Positions 25,401 through 39,348 of a stretch of 64,000 nucleotides of DNA are shown here, one piece after another (position 1 is the first letter of the stretch; the number at the start of each line of letters is the position of its first letter). The position numbers and the translations under genes are program-made. Source of the stretch: Phytoseiulus persimilis (Eukaryota; Arthropoda; Arachnida; Mesostigmata; Phytoseiidae); NCBI GenBank assembly GCA_037576195.1, contig CM075101.1:41974001-42038000 (forward strand), in the 5' to 3' direction. The notes under the pieces were generated by a model. The model worked only from the letters and a program-made list of their open reading frames with translations. It was not told the origin of the DNA and ran no database searches.

Positions 25401-26243
25401 GCCGGTTTCGCGCCCTGTTGCCGAGAAAGACCGATCGACTGAACCACTCCGACCGATTCGGGCAAAATGAGCACTCGCCACTGAAAACCGCGTGCACGGT
25501 CATTTAACGACGTTCCCAGAGCTGTCTTCATCGTTTTCTTTTCAATCATTTTCAATTTTACATGATTTTGGTTTTCTCGAAGAGCGGCGTCAACGTTGAT
25601 TGAGAGACATGGAATTGAGAAATTAACGGGAATCGCTCAACAACCCTGAGGTGTTTTCTTCACCTTGTTTCGTTGGCGCCAATCGGAGGCGGACTCGATT
25701 GATAAATCTCCGCAATAAATTAAACTGCAAGTACACGGTAGCGGCGTCAATAGCCTCGGGGTCTTTCAACGGCTTTCTGAGGGTTTGAATGCACGACTAG
25801 TCGGTCGGCATTCCGGGATTTCTGAGCCTTCACAGTTGAAGTTCTTCTTGACTTTCAAGTTCATGCTGCAAACCTAGTGAGAGGTATCTATCATCCCTAA
25901 AAGTCTGGAACGAAACTCCGAGCTCAGACAGGCTCTCGCCGGAAGACACAGCTATGTCTGGAACACGTACACACGCATCGAACGCTTCTATTCTGATGTT
26001 GTAGTCGCCCGCTTCCGTGATCACACAGTAATTGGCGGCGTGCAACTCCAATGTCAGCCGGTCGGTGGGTCGAAGCAACAGACAGACACCCTCGCTCGTC
26101 CAGAGGCGGAGAGGCTGCCGCGAAGAAGCAGAACAATTGCTCACAACAATTATCTGCCCGTCAGTTCAGGCGGTTATCCTTCCCGTAATTTAAATTCTAT
26201 TCATCTTCTGGACCAGCAGCAGTCAAAAGCGGAATGGCTCAAG

Positions 26244-26257
26244 GAGAGAGAGAGAGA
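26244..26257. repeat. (GA)7 microsatellite
   Basis: Fourteen bases of GA repeat in a wider purine-rich patch, about 180 bases upstream of the GTAAGTAAG donor-like word at 26437. Confidence 0.95.
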
Positions 26258-26436
26258 TCAGAAAGGAGAAGGAATGCAGAACATTGGGAAAAGTTGGAGA
26301 CACCAACACCGCGCAATGAAATTCTCCCGCAGCATGAATAATTGACAGGCTGCGAGGGAAAAATCGAGAATGAAATGATACCAGTGAAGTTCAGGGGTCT
26401 TGCCCGTCGAGGATTGTGGTGAAATGTACGGGCACG

Positions 26437-26445
26437 GTAAGTAAG
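26437..26445 (+). promoter_or_regulatory. Strong unpaired 5' splice-site match (GTAAGTAAG)
   Basis: GTAAGTAAG is a near-perfect donor on the + strand. The preceding about 200 bases are purine-rich, as exons often are, and a possible acceptor with CAG lies near 26165. The frames before the donor are interrupted and unrecognised. It may be a non-coding exon or a cryptic donor. Confidence 0.2.
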
Positions 26446-26917
26446 CATGCGCGAGCTGGATGGAAGGGGATGATCAAACAAAGTTGCCCGAAATCGACAT
26501 AAAGTGATTTTGGCCCACGAACGAGGTGTTTGCTCGTCAGAAAACTAAAATTCGACGCAGAGTCTGCGGAAACACCCCGCTAATAGCATACCTCCGAGTC
26601 ACGGAGTTTGCTCAGAAGCTTCGGCGTCTGCGGAGAAAGAACGCACGCCCACGTGGAACCGAACCTTGACGACTTCCAGTTCGGGCTTCGATTGCTCCTT
26701 TGACTACCGGCTGTTCCCGTATTTTCTCCCCGGCTCCAGCAATCAAGACCGTCGCGACAATAGCTTTCGAGGAGAATCCCCGTTGATACCAACCACGAGC
26801 CGTACCGCGGCATGCCGGCAACGTTTGTGTTCGGCGAAGATCGTGCATGAGCGTACCGCTCTCGAATAAAGTGTAGGCCGCACGCTTTGTCGCACCAAAA
26901 AAAGAATACATACGTTC

Positions 26918-26925
26918 ACACTTAC
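26918..26925 (-). promoter_or_regulatory. Strong unpaired 5' splice-site match on - strand (GTAAGTGT)
   Basis: Read on the - strand, the word is GAG|GTAAGTGT. An ATG frame on the - strand from 27010 runs open into it, but the peptide is Arg/Leu-rich and unrecognised. It could be a cryptic donor or the first exon of an antisense transcript. Confidence 0.12.
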
Positions 26926-29900
26926 CTCCGCGGCACTCTAGCGCTCGCAGCCGAGGAGCGAGACAAAGGGCATCGCGCGGACGACTTCTCCGCAAACAAA
27001 CAGGAGACATTTCACGTGCGCTGATGGGTTCTCAGGCGGATGTAAACGACGGACAGAAACAGAAATTTGAATTTTCATCACTAAGTAGTGGATGTTTTGT
27101 TCAGTCAACTTTATCTTCTTCAAACGCCACCGCGGGTGCTTCATCGGCTCATGGATTATAAGGTTCATAAAATGTTTTCTGACGTGAACGCTCTTCGAGC
27201 TGAGAGACCTTGGGAAGGAAACGGGCGACTTCTGCATAACTTTCGAATTATCCGGAGAGAGAACCATAAATAATCAAGGGGCTTATGAAATACAAAACAC
27301 GTCTCGATCGGGCTCCATTGCCGACGAGTCGTCGCATGGATGCCATTTGTGTGTTTTGATTGTAATCACCTGCTTCCAGGGTATAATGACCGAGTCCTAT
27401 CATGTATCTTCAGTGTTTGACAAATTAGTCCGGCTACCAAGTACGCTCTCCGCTTTCCTGGGAGCGGACTACCAGAGTCATCATCCGAGGCGACTGGCTC
27501 GCCGATCGTCATCATACCGCGTGTGGAATGCATGCATGCAGGATAATTAAAAATTATATCCGAGGAACGAAGGGTGCGCCAAGCGTTTATCCCAGCCCGC
27601 CGTAATACCCGTACTGCTGCTGTACACGCGTAAACATTACCTGCATGCACACAAACAGAGCCGAGTGTTATTACGCCAACGATGTAAACAAGAGCGACGA
27701 GAGGAAAACATGGAGATTGGCATCATCATGTGGGACGCCAAGTGGTCTGATCGAGAGGCAAGGAAAAACTTTCAGAAAAAAAAACATGGAATGATGCGAG
27801 AGAACGGTCGCGCTCCTGGGTGCCTGCGTCCGTCCGCTGTTGGACTTTGTTTCGATCCTAGCGAATATCGGGCAGAAAGACGCTACGACTGGAGGGAAAA
27901 AAGCAGTTTTGCTTCATTTCCATATGTGCCGTTTCAGAACTGCTTTTTTCGTCTTCCTGCTCCTTGTCGACACATTATTTTACGGTGTGGTGGTCGTTTG
28001 GGCTGACATATCGTTTGTATTCGGAGACTGTTGCAGTCTGGCCCCTGCTGAACGTGACCCATAGCGGCACGCGCAGTGGCTCCTCTTCTCGTCTGCGTCT
28101 CATCGCGTTCCCGTTGCCATACTCCCCAATCGAACCCCCTCCTCCTCTCGTTTGGAGAGCACATGACTTCACGAGGCGCGATCGAATCGCCGCGTAATCG
28201 CTCCGCACGCGATGATCCCCAAGAATATTCGATAGTAGCTTGCGCGTGCCTCCTGCGGTCCGCGTTATTGTTCAGAGCTCTCGTGTCAGAAGAGAACACA
28301 ACGGCCCTTCATTCCCTGTGTTTCAAAAAGAAAATCTCGGAGCGATGCTGCAAGTTCCTGCATCTGCTTCACGCCGTAACGACGCATACGTGGGAGAAAC
28401 TGTAGTTCGCTTTAGTCGGCTGATAAAATCCTGCCGAACGGCGTAGCGTCTGGGGTAGAATCGAGCTTCCCGACGCTGAGGGCTTCTCCAGGTTGTTGCT
28501 CAAGGATTCTTTCGGGCGAGGAAGTGCATAAGTTGGCGCGGCACGATTATGAAGTCAGTAGTGAAAGCTGGCACGGCGAAAGTCTTTGCCCGATAAGCGG
28601 CTTATCTATAACGGACGGCAAGCTGGGCTTACAACTTCTCAATGAAGCGGCACCATGACCACAGAAGATAACGGCGACGGGACGAGACTCGAGCTGCGGC
28701 CGCACAGACGACAAAACGGTTCTTCCGTCGCGTTTCGCTCTTCGCTGACGCATTCGGTCGCTATCCGTCTCCCCTCGCTTGATTCCATTCCGCATATTCT
28801 AAACTTACCTTCGTTGAATCGGGTTCAAGGTCGTTCACCAGAATCCCGTATTCATGGGCCGTCAATGGCTTTCATCACAGTCACGATCGTGCGCTACGAT
28901 TATGATGTTCTCGTCGGCAATCGTCAGACGATTGATGGTCGTGATATCGCTGGTGCAGATAAGATAAAGCGGACGTTCACGGTTGGGAGGGTGCCGATCA
29001 CGTGAATATCTTCTACGATTATGATGCTTCCAATAATTATGCTGCCGTCATGGACAAAAAAGGCCTTTGACGATTGTCCTGACGACCGACCGGACGAACT
29101 CAAACGCGAGTCACGGAAGAACGGTGTAACCATTCGCAACGAATATAAGATATGAATGCACACTGGAGAGGGAGAACGCGACATCATTTTTCATCTATGC
29201 GCGGTCGGTGTAAGTGGGCATAACGATTCCCAGAATTAATCATTTCCTGCGGACCAAGTTCCACTGGCTGCTGTCTGTTGCTCTCGGGTAACTTGCGCCG
29301 ACGGCAGACGCGGACCATAATTTCAGCGTGATGACTCATCTCCAGCAACAGCGGGGGAGAGAGGAAGGGAGCAGAAAAAAAGAAAGAAAGAGACCTGAGT
29401 CGAGGAGCTGCACGCTAACGAAGGTTCTGGAAACAACAACCACCACTTCAAAAGGAGCAACTGAAGTGAAGAATGAAATTGACAGAAACGGTCGTCTTGG
29501 GGAATGGCCAAGAGGTCCTTTGTACTCGTGGGACTGCATGTACCCCAGACCCCAAGATGGCGGCGTGAGTAACGTGAAGTCATCTGTTTTTCTTTTCGGT
29601 TTTTCCCCTCGACAGCCGCTATAATGAGCGTCGAAGGAACAACAACATCAGCAAGGCCATCACATGGGCAGGTGAGACGAGTGATGGCAGTTCGCACGCT
29701 CCGCATCACGCTGTAGAGCCCATACGAATCTCTCACCTCGCCGGTACCGTCACTTTGTTCTGCACACTTGTGAGGAAGAGACCCAAAATGACTAAGAGCT
29801 GTGAAATGAAATATGAATGCACGTACGTCCACGTTGACAGCGTCACGAATACTTACGACCGTGTACGCGGTCCGAACGAAACGGCCAAAACATACGGAGG

Positions 29901-31203
29901 AGACCGCTGCACATGAGGCTTACCCTGCCAGCGCCGCTAACCGCTTGGTTCAGGACAGCCATCAGCATTATCAGGGACGGAGCCCGACCAGACAAGTCCA
30001 GCGAGAGGCGCATTGGAGCGGAAGTTTTGAGCCGTGATTCATCTGGTTCCGTAAGAAAGAAACATGCAACCTCCTACGCACAGTGTCCAGCCCTGCGCAT
30101 CTATGAGCTGCTGGTTATTTGGCAGAGTCGACCCAATCCTACATTCCAGGAATCAGCTCACTCCAAGGAGCGACCTCGAGCCATCCTTGCTTAGATCACG
30201 TCGGTCGAAGTCTCCTCGCACGTGATGCTGCCGAACACCCGACGCGTAACCACTTCTGCTCTCGCGGTGCAGGTGCCCCGGTCGGAGAGACAAAACCACC
30301 GCATCTGGTTTCGTGAGGGGGGATCCGACGAGCGCAGAGCCCTTGCGGCACATAACACGCCATCGATGCGTCGGACCTCCTATCCGGAACACTCGGACTG
30401 ATCCGGCTGTCGTCATTCGTGCAAGCCGCTGCATGAAGAGGAAATGGACGGAACAATAAGGAGACTCCAGAGACCGGTGGCAGTTCCAGATGGGGACAAG
30501 ACGCCGTCCCGCCAACAAACGAGACGACCGGAGTGGAGTCGCCCTTGCCGTTACTTGCAGGGGGAGGACGCGCAGGACAAGGATCGGGGCTCAGGTGATG
30601 GCGGAGATCCCGGTGTTGTCCTTAAGAGCTGTTCGTCTTCATTAAGCTCGCAATACTTCACCCGGGCTCTCCCTCTTGAACTTTAAAGCCTGACGACCAA
30701 TAACTGACCAGATAACATTGATATTGTCGCCGGCATCCCGCCCCTGTCCGACCACCCACACGTTGCATCGTGCACCTCGCAGCTCCTAACGAAGCCGTCA
30801 CGGCCTGAGTCACTGCCGCTGTCGGTGTGCGCCATGTCCGCGAGCGGAGTCTCGCTTGCAGCGAAGCCACTCTCTCCTCGGGAGGAACAACGTAGGGATG
30901 TAACATCGAGGGATAAGAACTTTTCAGGAGCGCTTGCCAGACTGATGGATTGAGTGGAGGATCCAGTTGACAAATGAAGGTGATCGCGTCGAGAAAATAT
31001 TGCGTTCACGTCACTGGCGCGCACCGAAACACATCAGATCGCTTTCATTCCATCGGCGGAGGAATTCTTCGCAACAGGAGCTCATTGACCGACGAGCAAG
31101 AACGCGAGCCTCGCGATGCGGCGCTCGCAGACGTATATCTTCACACATATTGAATTAATGTTCAATTCAACCGGCGGTCGCTCGGAATCGTGTTCCTCTT
31201 CTG

Positions 31204-31222
31204 TCTCTCTCTCTCTCTCTCT
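31204..31222. repeat. (TC)n microsatellite
   Basis: Nineteen bases of uninterrupted TC repeat. Confidence 0.95.
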
Positions 31223-31991
31223 ATTAGTCTTTATTCTCCCCGCCCCGTTCCCCCCAGTCATTCCTGCGTTGCTTCCGTCGTCGGTTTGAGGTGGTAAAGC
31301 CATAAACTCCGTTTCGGAATAATGACTGCATCTCAATGCTACCGATTCCCGGGTAACATTTGAGAGTGGTCCCGATTCGGATTCTTGCCGCCAACTGCTT
31401 GCGTTGCGGGGGAATCGTACCGGGGCTAAAGATGAGCGCTCTTCGCTCGAACCCTGCGGTCCCTCCTCAAGGTTTCTCAGATCGCTCTCGATGTCGGAGA
31501 CCTGGTACTGCCGAGAGCCGAGCTAAAGCTCCTGCTGGTCTAAAAGTGCCAGATCAAGAGTCACCCGACTCCGCTGATCTGCTGTGGAGCGGTAGGCCCA
31601 GAAATCAGAATCGACTCCCTCCACGAGAGCGGACAAGCGCTACCACTTGAATCTGTGTATGTACATCGACGACGGATGAACAGCAACACCGATTTCCCGA
31701 TCACCAGACTTTCTGGATAACTGATCGGCTAATTGATTGTATGACTGGCCGACTGACTGACAAGGGCCGGTGCGTTGACTGTTGTCGGAGGCGTACTGTA
31801 CAATGCATTGCGACTCGTCCGGTCTGAACTCTGTCCGCCAACGCGAGGCGAGCTGATTCGGACCCCGCGTATCGAATTCCGACCCGTTCTCAATCGCCCG
31901 CCCTAAACTTTCCAAAATTATCTGAAGCGCCTCGTCTTCGGCGCGCTTCGTATGCAGTCATCCGATCACTAATTCTGTCGAGCTCTCCGGC

Positions 31992-32006
31992 CGATCGATC
32001 GATCGA
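31992..32006. repeat. (CGAT)n self-complementary tract
   Basis: Three to four CGAT units, embedding overlapping GATC palindromes. Confidence 0.9.
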
Positions 32007-32558
32007 CCGTCCGTCCTCCATATTTGCTCCATCTCGTTCTGCTCGAAACAAGGCACGATCGTTTGTACAACGGATTCTCGGGGCGAGGGTCAAGGGTTCC
32101 GGGAGTCCCATCATGATCTCCCCGACGGAGAGAGTCGCTGGAAAGTCCTGGAATTCGTGGAATGCCCTGGATGAGCCAGGCTGCGTTTCTCCCCTTCTGT
32201 CGTCTTCTTCCCGTTTGACAACGAGCCAACCAGGCAGATCGGCAGCCAGGACGCCTGGCAGGCCGAAACGAAGCTGTCAGTGGCCTGCAGCATGGGAGGG
32301 GAGAGGAGGAGAAGCAGGTAGGCTGACTGACCGACCAGTCGGCCGGGCAGGTCATCTCATGTCAGCTCTTGTTAAGAATACCGATCGCGATGACAACAAC
32401 CGCGAGCTTTCGGTCGTCACGAGAAGAGAGGAAAAAAGCCTCAAAACCCAAATAACTCTCACATTTCATCCATTGTTGGAATCCGCCGGGAGGGGCACGA
32501 GCCTTGCTGTTGGTTCAACATCGCTGCCGCCAGATAAAACGGTGTAGACCCGTGCCCA

Positions 32559-32570
32559 GGGGGGGGGGGG
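32559..32570. repeat. Poly-G run (G12)
   Basis: Twelve consecutive G, followed by purine-rich sequence (GAG/GGA words) to about 32640. Confidence 0.95.
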
Positions 32571-35500
32571 CGAGTGAGGAGAAGAATGGAGGGGGACAGA
32601 GGGTCGGGGCAATGTAATCGCGTTAGTGTAGAGAGAGAGCTGCAATAGAACGAACGGCTCTGATGAGTTGCCTTGGGGCTCCCCAGAGAAACGCTAACCA
32701 GCAGCCGCCATCAGCACCACGACTAGCTGCGGTCCGTCTGAACGGGCAAACGCGAGTTTCGATCTCCACAAGTCTCTCTGAGTGTCGGATTGTGCGGGTA
32801 TCGTGGACGTGGGGAATTTTCTCCGGTCTCTGCTCGAACGTAAAGTCGCTTCAATTAAGCCCAGCTTCGAGCGGCGAGGCGCGAGACTGTTTTTAGCTCT
32901 GGACGGTGATGCCTCGCGCCGACTGGCTGAATAGCAACAACATCCGCAACTGCAACAATAAGTGAACAGCATTCATCAACAGTCTGCTGCTGCTGCCGCT
33001 CTTGTGGGCGTTGTTGTCGTAGCGGTCCTCATTGCGGTCCTCATCATCGTCGTTGTCATAATCGTTCGCGGTAGAACGAACCGAGCGGACGGGCAGCCAG
33101 CTTGAGCGTAAGGGAGACGCCGAATTACGACAAGAAACTACAAACGGCTGTGATTGTGTGCATCAGCGTGTCCTGCTGTGGTGCGATATTGCCCAGCGGA
33201 TTGTCTGTCGCTTGTTTGCTGCCTCTGCTGCCAATGGGTCAGGCCACCCGCTCAAACCCTGCAGTGGGTGAATCTTGGCTGTCCACTTGGTCTCCTTACC
33301 CAGCGGGCAGGCGGACAGGACAGCGAGTGCACCCTGTGCGGATGGACAAACGAATGATCAGCGAGCGAGCGAGCAAGCGAAGAGACAGCCAGAAGGCCAG
33401 ACAGATGTAGTTCTCCGCCGGCCAGCGATTCTGTCATTACTGTTGAACTGTGTTTTCGGCGGGTGAACAACCTCATTCCTGAATTCTTCCTCTTTTGCCC
33501 TGAATCACTCTTTCTCTCGCTCTCTCTGAATACCGACTCGTGTGCGATCGCATGTTATGCGAGCGCGACAGACTCGGAAAGTGTACGCACCCGTGGGCGA
33601 CCTATATCCGAAACTGAGCTCGAGTTTACATCTGAGGCATTCCACAAACAGAACCATAACCACCTACAAGAAGCTTCTGACCAGGCATTGTAGATCTTTG
33701 AGATAGGGTTAAGAGCTTTCTAGGGCTCGTTCTAGGGAGTTTTAGGGCTGTTCGACCGGCTACACAGTCTGTTGAGGGCTCTTGAGGATAGATACGGCAG
33801 CATTGCGGTGAGATTGTCTTGAACACCACTCGGAAAACCCTCCTCTGGTGTGAAATTCGAATATCCGTTCGATGGCTTCGGCTCCGAGCCGCGGTTTTGG
33901 GCCTGAGCTCGATTGACCCGAGTGTTGTGATCGAGGGGAGGAATAACAGGTGACAGAGATAACCTGAGGCCGTTCGGCAACGGAAACAGCTTCAGGAAGT
34001 TACTCGATGTAATCGGGAATCTCAGCCAACCCACATCCAGATTTCCAGATCGCCTCCCAACAAACTCTGGCTCGCTCAAGACCGGTACATTCCGCACCGA
34101 CAGTTTTGCACGATACCGGGAAGTTTCAGTGGTGAGCATGTGGTCTCTCGCGTCCGGACCTCTGTCTCGGCTACATGGGTTATTGGGGAACGGTCAGGAG
34201 CTGATGGGAACAACAAAACGACATCAACAGCGGGGCTTAGCTGGGAATCATCAGAACACCAGCCCCCGAAAAAGGATTTCCTCCGTCATGCCTGACCGCT
34301 TCCTCCTTGCTCCATCAAGACGGAATCTCACTTCGCTGGGAAGGCCATTGCCACCGTGGTAGCAGAGGACGTCTTAAGACTCGATCTTGACACGCTTCAC
34401 AGACCTGTTTCTCTCCTCTATCCAATTCCCTGAGGCCTCGCGCAGACATCCATTCACTCCGCGATTCACTCGACTTCCCAATGATCTTCTAGTGAACCAG
34501 AAACGCGCGAGAGGAATACTGTCCGTGGACTCCGCCAATATCCTCGGAGGCAGGGCCGTCCGAGATGGAACTCCCCTCCCTCGTCTTCACTCAATCGGGA
34601 CGGAAGAGACATTCCATATTTGACGGCTGTAGAGAAACGGCGAAAAAAAGGAGACGGTTCCGAACGCTTCGTATTCAGCTGCTGGTGTGTGCCGGTCGCA
34701 CGTGGTGTGTGGGTGGCCAACGCTGTCAACGATGACATCCTCTCGTCGACGTCGTCAAAGCCTCGCTGTCTACTTCTACTTTGGGACCACCGCGCGACCT
34801 CTCTTAACCAGAGCGGCAATGCTCCGAGCGGTAGCATTCTCATCGGAAGTGAAAGCTCAATGTTAGGCCCCGTTGGCAGCTCCAGCCGAATAAGGCTCAG
34901 GTGGAGAAACCGGGACCACGAATCCGATGCCTGAACATGCGCATGCATCATGGGACAGCTTTTCTATTGATGATTTGTTTTATATCGGAACGAGAGTGAG
35001 GCACGAGATCCTTTCCGTAAGACGAGTCAACGACGAGTCGCCCTCAAATAGAACCTGATACAGCCGTAAATGAGTATAAATAACATTGTCGACGTCATCA
35101 CTCGATGTCACTCTATCCACACGGACGCTCGAGCGAAAGGGAAGTAGATGCGGCGACGAAGATGACTTCTCAGCAGCAGATGCTGCAGCCGGAGTGTTCA
35201 TGGAAAGGCAGGATACTCCGCCGTCGAGCGAAACCAGCAATACGGTGCTGATGGTGGTGTCGTAGCGCTCATTTCCTATCCGTTGATCCAGGAGGATCCA
35301 ATAACCACGTGGCTAAGCTTCCCGCATCTGAGGCTGTGTCCTGGTCGGGCTGTGGCGGTCCTGCTTGAGGGGCGACAACTCCCCACACGTAGGGCTCCCT
35401 CATGCTGGCGTCCTTCCCCTAGTGCCAGCCTCGCTTTCTTTGCTTCCATCGTACCGAGCACAAGACAAATGACAAACCAAGATGGCTGCATTTCCGTTTC

Positions 35501-38500
35501 CGGAGTCTCGAAAATACACATTCGCCTGGCTTCGTCGCTGCCTTCGACGTTCACTTCGCCTCTCCCGGCTTGTTCTGACACCAACCGTAGGTGGCCATCG
35601 TTTCGGCTCTTTTGCACATTAGCGAGCCGAAAGCTCCAAATTTACAACAGACCCATTCCGAGTCGAAGCCGTTCTTTTTTTGGTGATATCTCAGCACTCT
35701 CCCTGAGTTCTCTCGTCGTCGATAAGAAGCGGTTTTGATTTGAAACGGCGGGAACGAATGCAGACGACTGGTTTTATGACTGTCATTGCGGTCAGGGTTG
35801 CAGAGCGCGGCTAGTCGCGATAGAGTCGCGGTTCGGACCGAGCAGTATCCGATGGATTGCATGTATCAACTCTTATTCTTTTTTTTTCCGCTATCTCTTT
35901 TATCTGATGCGGTGCTGTATGTCTTGGTTGTCTCAAGAGAAATAAGCCGCCGCGTAATCTTGGTAATTTATTCAGAATTGAGCCCCCTGTTCAATCGCCC
36001 GCTCGCTCGCTCGACCGCCCGCCCGCCGGCCTGCTATCCAGAGATCCCGAGACCGCTCGCACAAACACTAGACACGCGGGGTCGACGCAACAATTTGTTG
36101 AAGGATATCTCGGAGCGGGCGACTTTTCATTCATCCAGACAGGGTGCCTCCTTGCCTGTTTTCCTGCTAGACAGCGCCAGGCTCGAGAGCCAGCTCCTGA
36201 CCGAATCTTCTCTCGCAGCGGCTAAGCCACAGATATGGCAGGGGAGGAAAGCCATTTGCAATTTTGATGAGAGGCTGGAGAATAAGCCGAAGCAAACTAG
36301 CTCGCTGTCTGCTCGGCCAGCCGGTCGTCTTTTGGGTTGACTTCGGGCTCATAACGGAGCGCCCCCGACTTCGATCCACGTTCCCCGGTCGCTCAACTCG
36401 CGCTTCAAGCGAGACATAAATAAACAGGCTCGTACATATCCATCAGCTCATCAATGCATGAATTTCAACGCCGGGACAGCAGCCGAAAGATTCGACGTCT
36501 CAGGCTCACGAAGAGAAAACACGCGCCCGTCAATGCGCTCCCGAAACCCCAAGGGAGCTTTGAGGCGGAAAGAGTGAAAAAAGGAAGATGCGAGAGTGGG
36601 TGTTCATCCGACGATGATGCCGGTCCGCCAGTCTGCTCTCGGATTTGGTTCCCGGACCGTTCCGGGCCCCTAAGAACTAGTGGGGTCGGCGCCTCGAAGG
36701 GCCACGCTCCGCTCTCTAGCAATCAGGGTGTGCATGAGGTCCATTAGGCCTCAAGTTTCCAAGTTTGACCAACCAGCTCGAGGATCAGTCAGACGGTCAA
36801 GCCAGTCTTCGCAGGGGAACCTACAAGCGGCCAGACTTTTGTTCGTCAGCCCCATTTCCACCAGCGCTACCAGCCCTAAAGGGGACCGCGATTACTCCCC
36901 TCGAGGACTGAGTCAGCGAGTTGTCATCTTTTATAGATCTTTCAAGATCCTCTGGCACGTTAACGAGATTAGACGAAATCGAGTGCCAAAATTGAGCAGA
37001 ATCCGGCGGGAGCAGCAAGCTTGTGAGCAAATATTGTCACTCGATCCGAGCCCCGTACAATCATCCCCCACTTCGATCACCATCCGTCAATTCAATTACT
37101 AATCTATTCAATGATCGGTCTCTCATCGTTTTTGAACCAGCCCGTCTGGCAATCATTGAGTGATCCGTTCCTTGGGCTCTACTCATGATTTTACGGTTCC
37201 GCGGGAGATGACCGCACGATACGCAAAGCGGCTCCTTTGGCTCACGAGGAGCGCGCCGAGCCTCATTTGAATCAGTTTAGGAGCGCTCCGATCGACAGGA
37301 GACAATGTTCCTGCTACGCATCTCCGCGGGTTCTTGGGGCATCGTTTGCGGCCATACAGGAATTTGATTTGCTCGTCGCAGAATGAACATGGGACTGGGG
37401 GAGCCACCGACCGTCCCTAAGAGTCTGTGCGATGGACGGCGGAACAGGGGTTGGCCGCGAGTTCAGGCGAGCGGGAGTGTGCTTATCATGCGATGGCATA
37501 TGTATTGGTGTGGCTTTGTTGACAATCGGGGCTGTAATTGACAAGTATACTAGGTAAACTCGAGTCGAATCTTCCTCACACTGGGTCGCCTCTGCGGCTC
37601 GCAAACGAACCTCGCTTGGACAGTAATCAACTTACCGACAAACATACATACATTCATTCGTGCGCCTGTCGGTGTGCTCCTGGGTACATATGTTCGTAGG
37701 GGTGCTTAAAAATGCGCGTGCTCATGTTCCCCCAAACGTGTCAACCCCCGGACGCGGATAGCTAGTCGATAGTAGATCCGGAGTGGATCGCGTCGAGCTC
37801 GGGAGCTGATGTCGACTTTGAAAATTCCCGCCAACCGAAAAGGCTCCGCCGTCAACTCTCAGACTGTAACATCGTCGTAACTTATGGTTCTGCTGAATCC
37901 CCGAAAACGGAAGCCGTGGTTTTGCACCTCGTGAGAACACAGGGATTCACATGGAAAGCGGAACCGAAACCAAACAGCTCGAACAAGCTGCTGTATCAAC
38001 CTTTGTGGAAAAGCGCTTTGGGCAGAGTTTGTGGGAGGCGAACACAGCGTTCCGAGTTTGGCCGATGATTCGCGGGGCATTCACACGCTTCGCAGATCGA
38101 GACGGGAAGGGAGGAGGAAATATCGAGATTTCGTCGACGATTTTCCGCTTGAGCTGATTCAGAAAAATATTTTCTGTCGACACCTCGGACGTTGATTGAA
38201 ATCACCTAAACGAATGATCCAACTCGCTCACACATAAATCCGACGTGTGTTCCGATTCTGATCACCGGCTTTCCAGCTCGGCTTCGCGCCGCGCTTCCTA
38301 CACTTTTCCTTCCGACCATCCGAGCGTTACTCCTTCGGTGCAGCCAATTAGACATGCTGTATTCGTTTCCGACGTTTTTGATGTCTTCCCCGAGGAGCTC
38401 CAGTCCACGTCAGCGTTCCGACGTTCGAGTCTCTCGGGGACCTGGAACAAAAGCTGTAGCGATCCGTTCTGTTGGAGACTGGAAAGCGACCCCGATTGAG

Positions 38501-39348
38501 CTTGCGATCTCCCAAGAAAACATTTTCTTGAGCCTAAGAACGACCACGATCCGAAGCTCTCTAGATCACTCCTTGAAAAACGAGGTTTTCCCGCGATGAG
38601 ACCGCAGAGAAAAGCGGGAGTGAATCACGACGGATGACCTGAGGGCCCGTGTTGTGGATATGAAGTCGCGCACTCCTTTCGTACCTACGTAACTCTTCTC
38701 TTCGTTCTCGGGACGTTCTTTGTAGCCAAAGTCAGCTCGAAACCGCAACGGGGCCGTCGAACTGAAGGCAATTTGTGAGGAACAGCGAGAAAAAATCTCT
38801 GCAGACACCTGAAAGCGTACCACGGTTTGGAGAAGCAACGCTGGAGGGTTGATCGCTCCAAGTTCGTTCTTCTGCCGCCGTTGTCGGTTCGCCATTGAAC
38901 TCCGATGCTCATCTGGTCGGCGCTTTCGGATCAAGGCCAGGCTTTGTTGTTCACTAAAAATGGAAAAAACTCAAATTACCGAACGCGAATTCACGTTGGA
39001 TTCGATCTCGCTAACGCCATTCAATCCTGTTGCGTTATTGCTGTTCAGTTGTTCTTAGTTTTTGGTCGTATGAAGTCGATTACGGATCGCTAGAAGACCC
39101 GTTCGCTTGACGATTGTCCACAGACCATCACGAGTCGATTCAAGATACATTCATTGAATAGTAAAGGATCATAAATGAGAAGGAATCGATTGCAACCACT
39201 CCCGATTTGAATGAGCTGCCCCTCGGAAAACGAGACCTTGTGGAAATTTCATCCAAAGCTCAATTATCCCTGCAGGATAGCTTGTCTACATTCATCGATG
39301 ATCCATGTTTCGCATTTGCTCTCAGCTGCCGAAGTATCTTGAGTAATC

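Noticed and set aside
29650-29678. Sixth + strand CAG|GTGAG word (29671/29672) as a ratchet site.
   Set aside because: The 20 bases upstream are mixed purine/pyrimidine (CCATCACATGGG), so it lacks a usable pyrimidine tract. Kept only as a speculative weak site.
33732-34139. - strand frame of 135 codons with protein-like composition.
   Set aside because: No acceptor or start context, no family match, and the + strand frame next to it reads equally plausibly. A short PEE-containing similarity to the - strand near 46.67 kb is too brief to mean anything.
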